64,000 bases of DNA. It comes from Cardinalis cardinalis (taxonomy: Eukaryota > Chordata > Aves > Passeriformes > Cardinalidae). This document shows positions 63,843-64,000 of this stretch, one piece after another. A program made the translations under genes and the position numbers. Location of the stretch: positions 8,162,751 to 8,226,750 of the forward strand of contig JACDOX010000012.1 in NCBI GenBank assembly GCA_014549065.1, given 5' to 3'. The stretch's first letter is position 1. Each line of letters starts with the position of its first letter. The notes below the pieces were generated by a model that did not search any database, was not told the DNA's origin, and saw nothing but the letters and a program-made list of their open reading frames with translations.

Positions 63843-64000
63843 TGTGACGAGTGGAAATGTGCGCTTTATTAATTACTAAGAAATACTAAAGAACCAGCCT
63901 CTGGCACAGGCATGGTCCTAAAAGGCCACAGGGCAGCTGTNGACACGGGGCAGCTCAGAGGGCACAGTTGCTCCCAGATCTATAGTGTATAGGATATATA
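63843..64000 (-). mobile_element. Probable retroviral LTR, cut by the window end
   Basis: On the minus strand the last part reads AATAAAGCGCACATTTCC and then CACTCGTCACA. A poly-A signal about 20 bases before a CACA terminus is what the R/U5 end of an LTR looks like. The inner part is GC-richer than its surroundings, and a TATATA stretch lies at the very edge (about 63990-64000). The boundary at TGTGACGAG (63843) is sharp against AT-rich flank. It does not resemble the two ERVL-like LTRs in the window, so it would be a different family (ERV1- or ERVK-like possible). The left end of the LTR, and any internal genes, would be outside the window. Confidence 0.5.

Overview
The window looks like AT-rich, gene-poor nuclear DNA from a bird, most likely a passerine (songbird). 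The lineage call rests on its repeats. There are several CR1 LINE fragments, two with the avian ATTCTRTGA-type 3' ends. There are also two copies of a short SINE with a tRNA-Ile-like head and a CR1-like tail, which matches the passerine family known as TguSINE1. Two long terminal repeats (LTRs) match an ERVL-type avian family by memory of its consensus. No exon, tRNA, rRNA, CRISPR array or bacterial-style gene is supported. The open frames are short (the longest is 158 codons), several cross an ambiguous base, and none shows a recognisable domain except the decayed CR1 reverse transcriptase.

Layout: 1-7505 is unannotated AT-rich sequence. 7506-7955 is a plus-strand solo LTR. 7956-19714 is non-coding, with a GA-rich tract, a GC-richer block near 10.1-10.5 kb and a hairpin carrying two AP-1-like sites near 16.6 kb. 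19715-19855 is a plus-strand SINE. 19856-38349 is non-coding, with an AT hairpin, a duplicated 24-mer and simple repeats. 38350-39712 is a broken CR1 with recognisable reverse transcriptase. 46802-46928 is a minus-strand SINE. 48137-48709 is a minus-strand solo LTR flanked by a perfect 5-bp target duplication. 50521-50950 is a CpG-richer block that could be a promoter or first exon. 54985-55318 is a CR1 3' end. 62335-62398 and 63345-63515 are short CR1-type tails. 63843-64000 is a probable LTR edge cut by the window end.

No group of genes works together here. The window reads as an intergenic or intronic desert whose recognisable content is old retroposons. About 150 isolated single n bases are scattered through it and are denser inside the CR1 copies. 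I found no convincing new biological system. The items most worth checking are the CpG-richer block at 50.5-50.95 kb, the LTR running off the right edge, and the possible conserved non-coding stretch near 30.85-31.33 kb.
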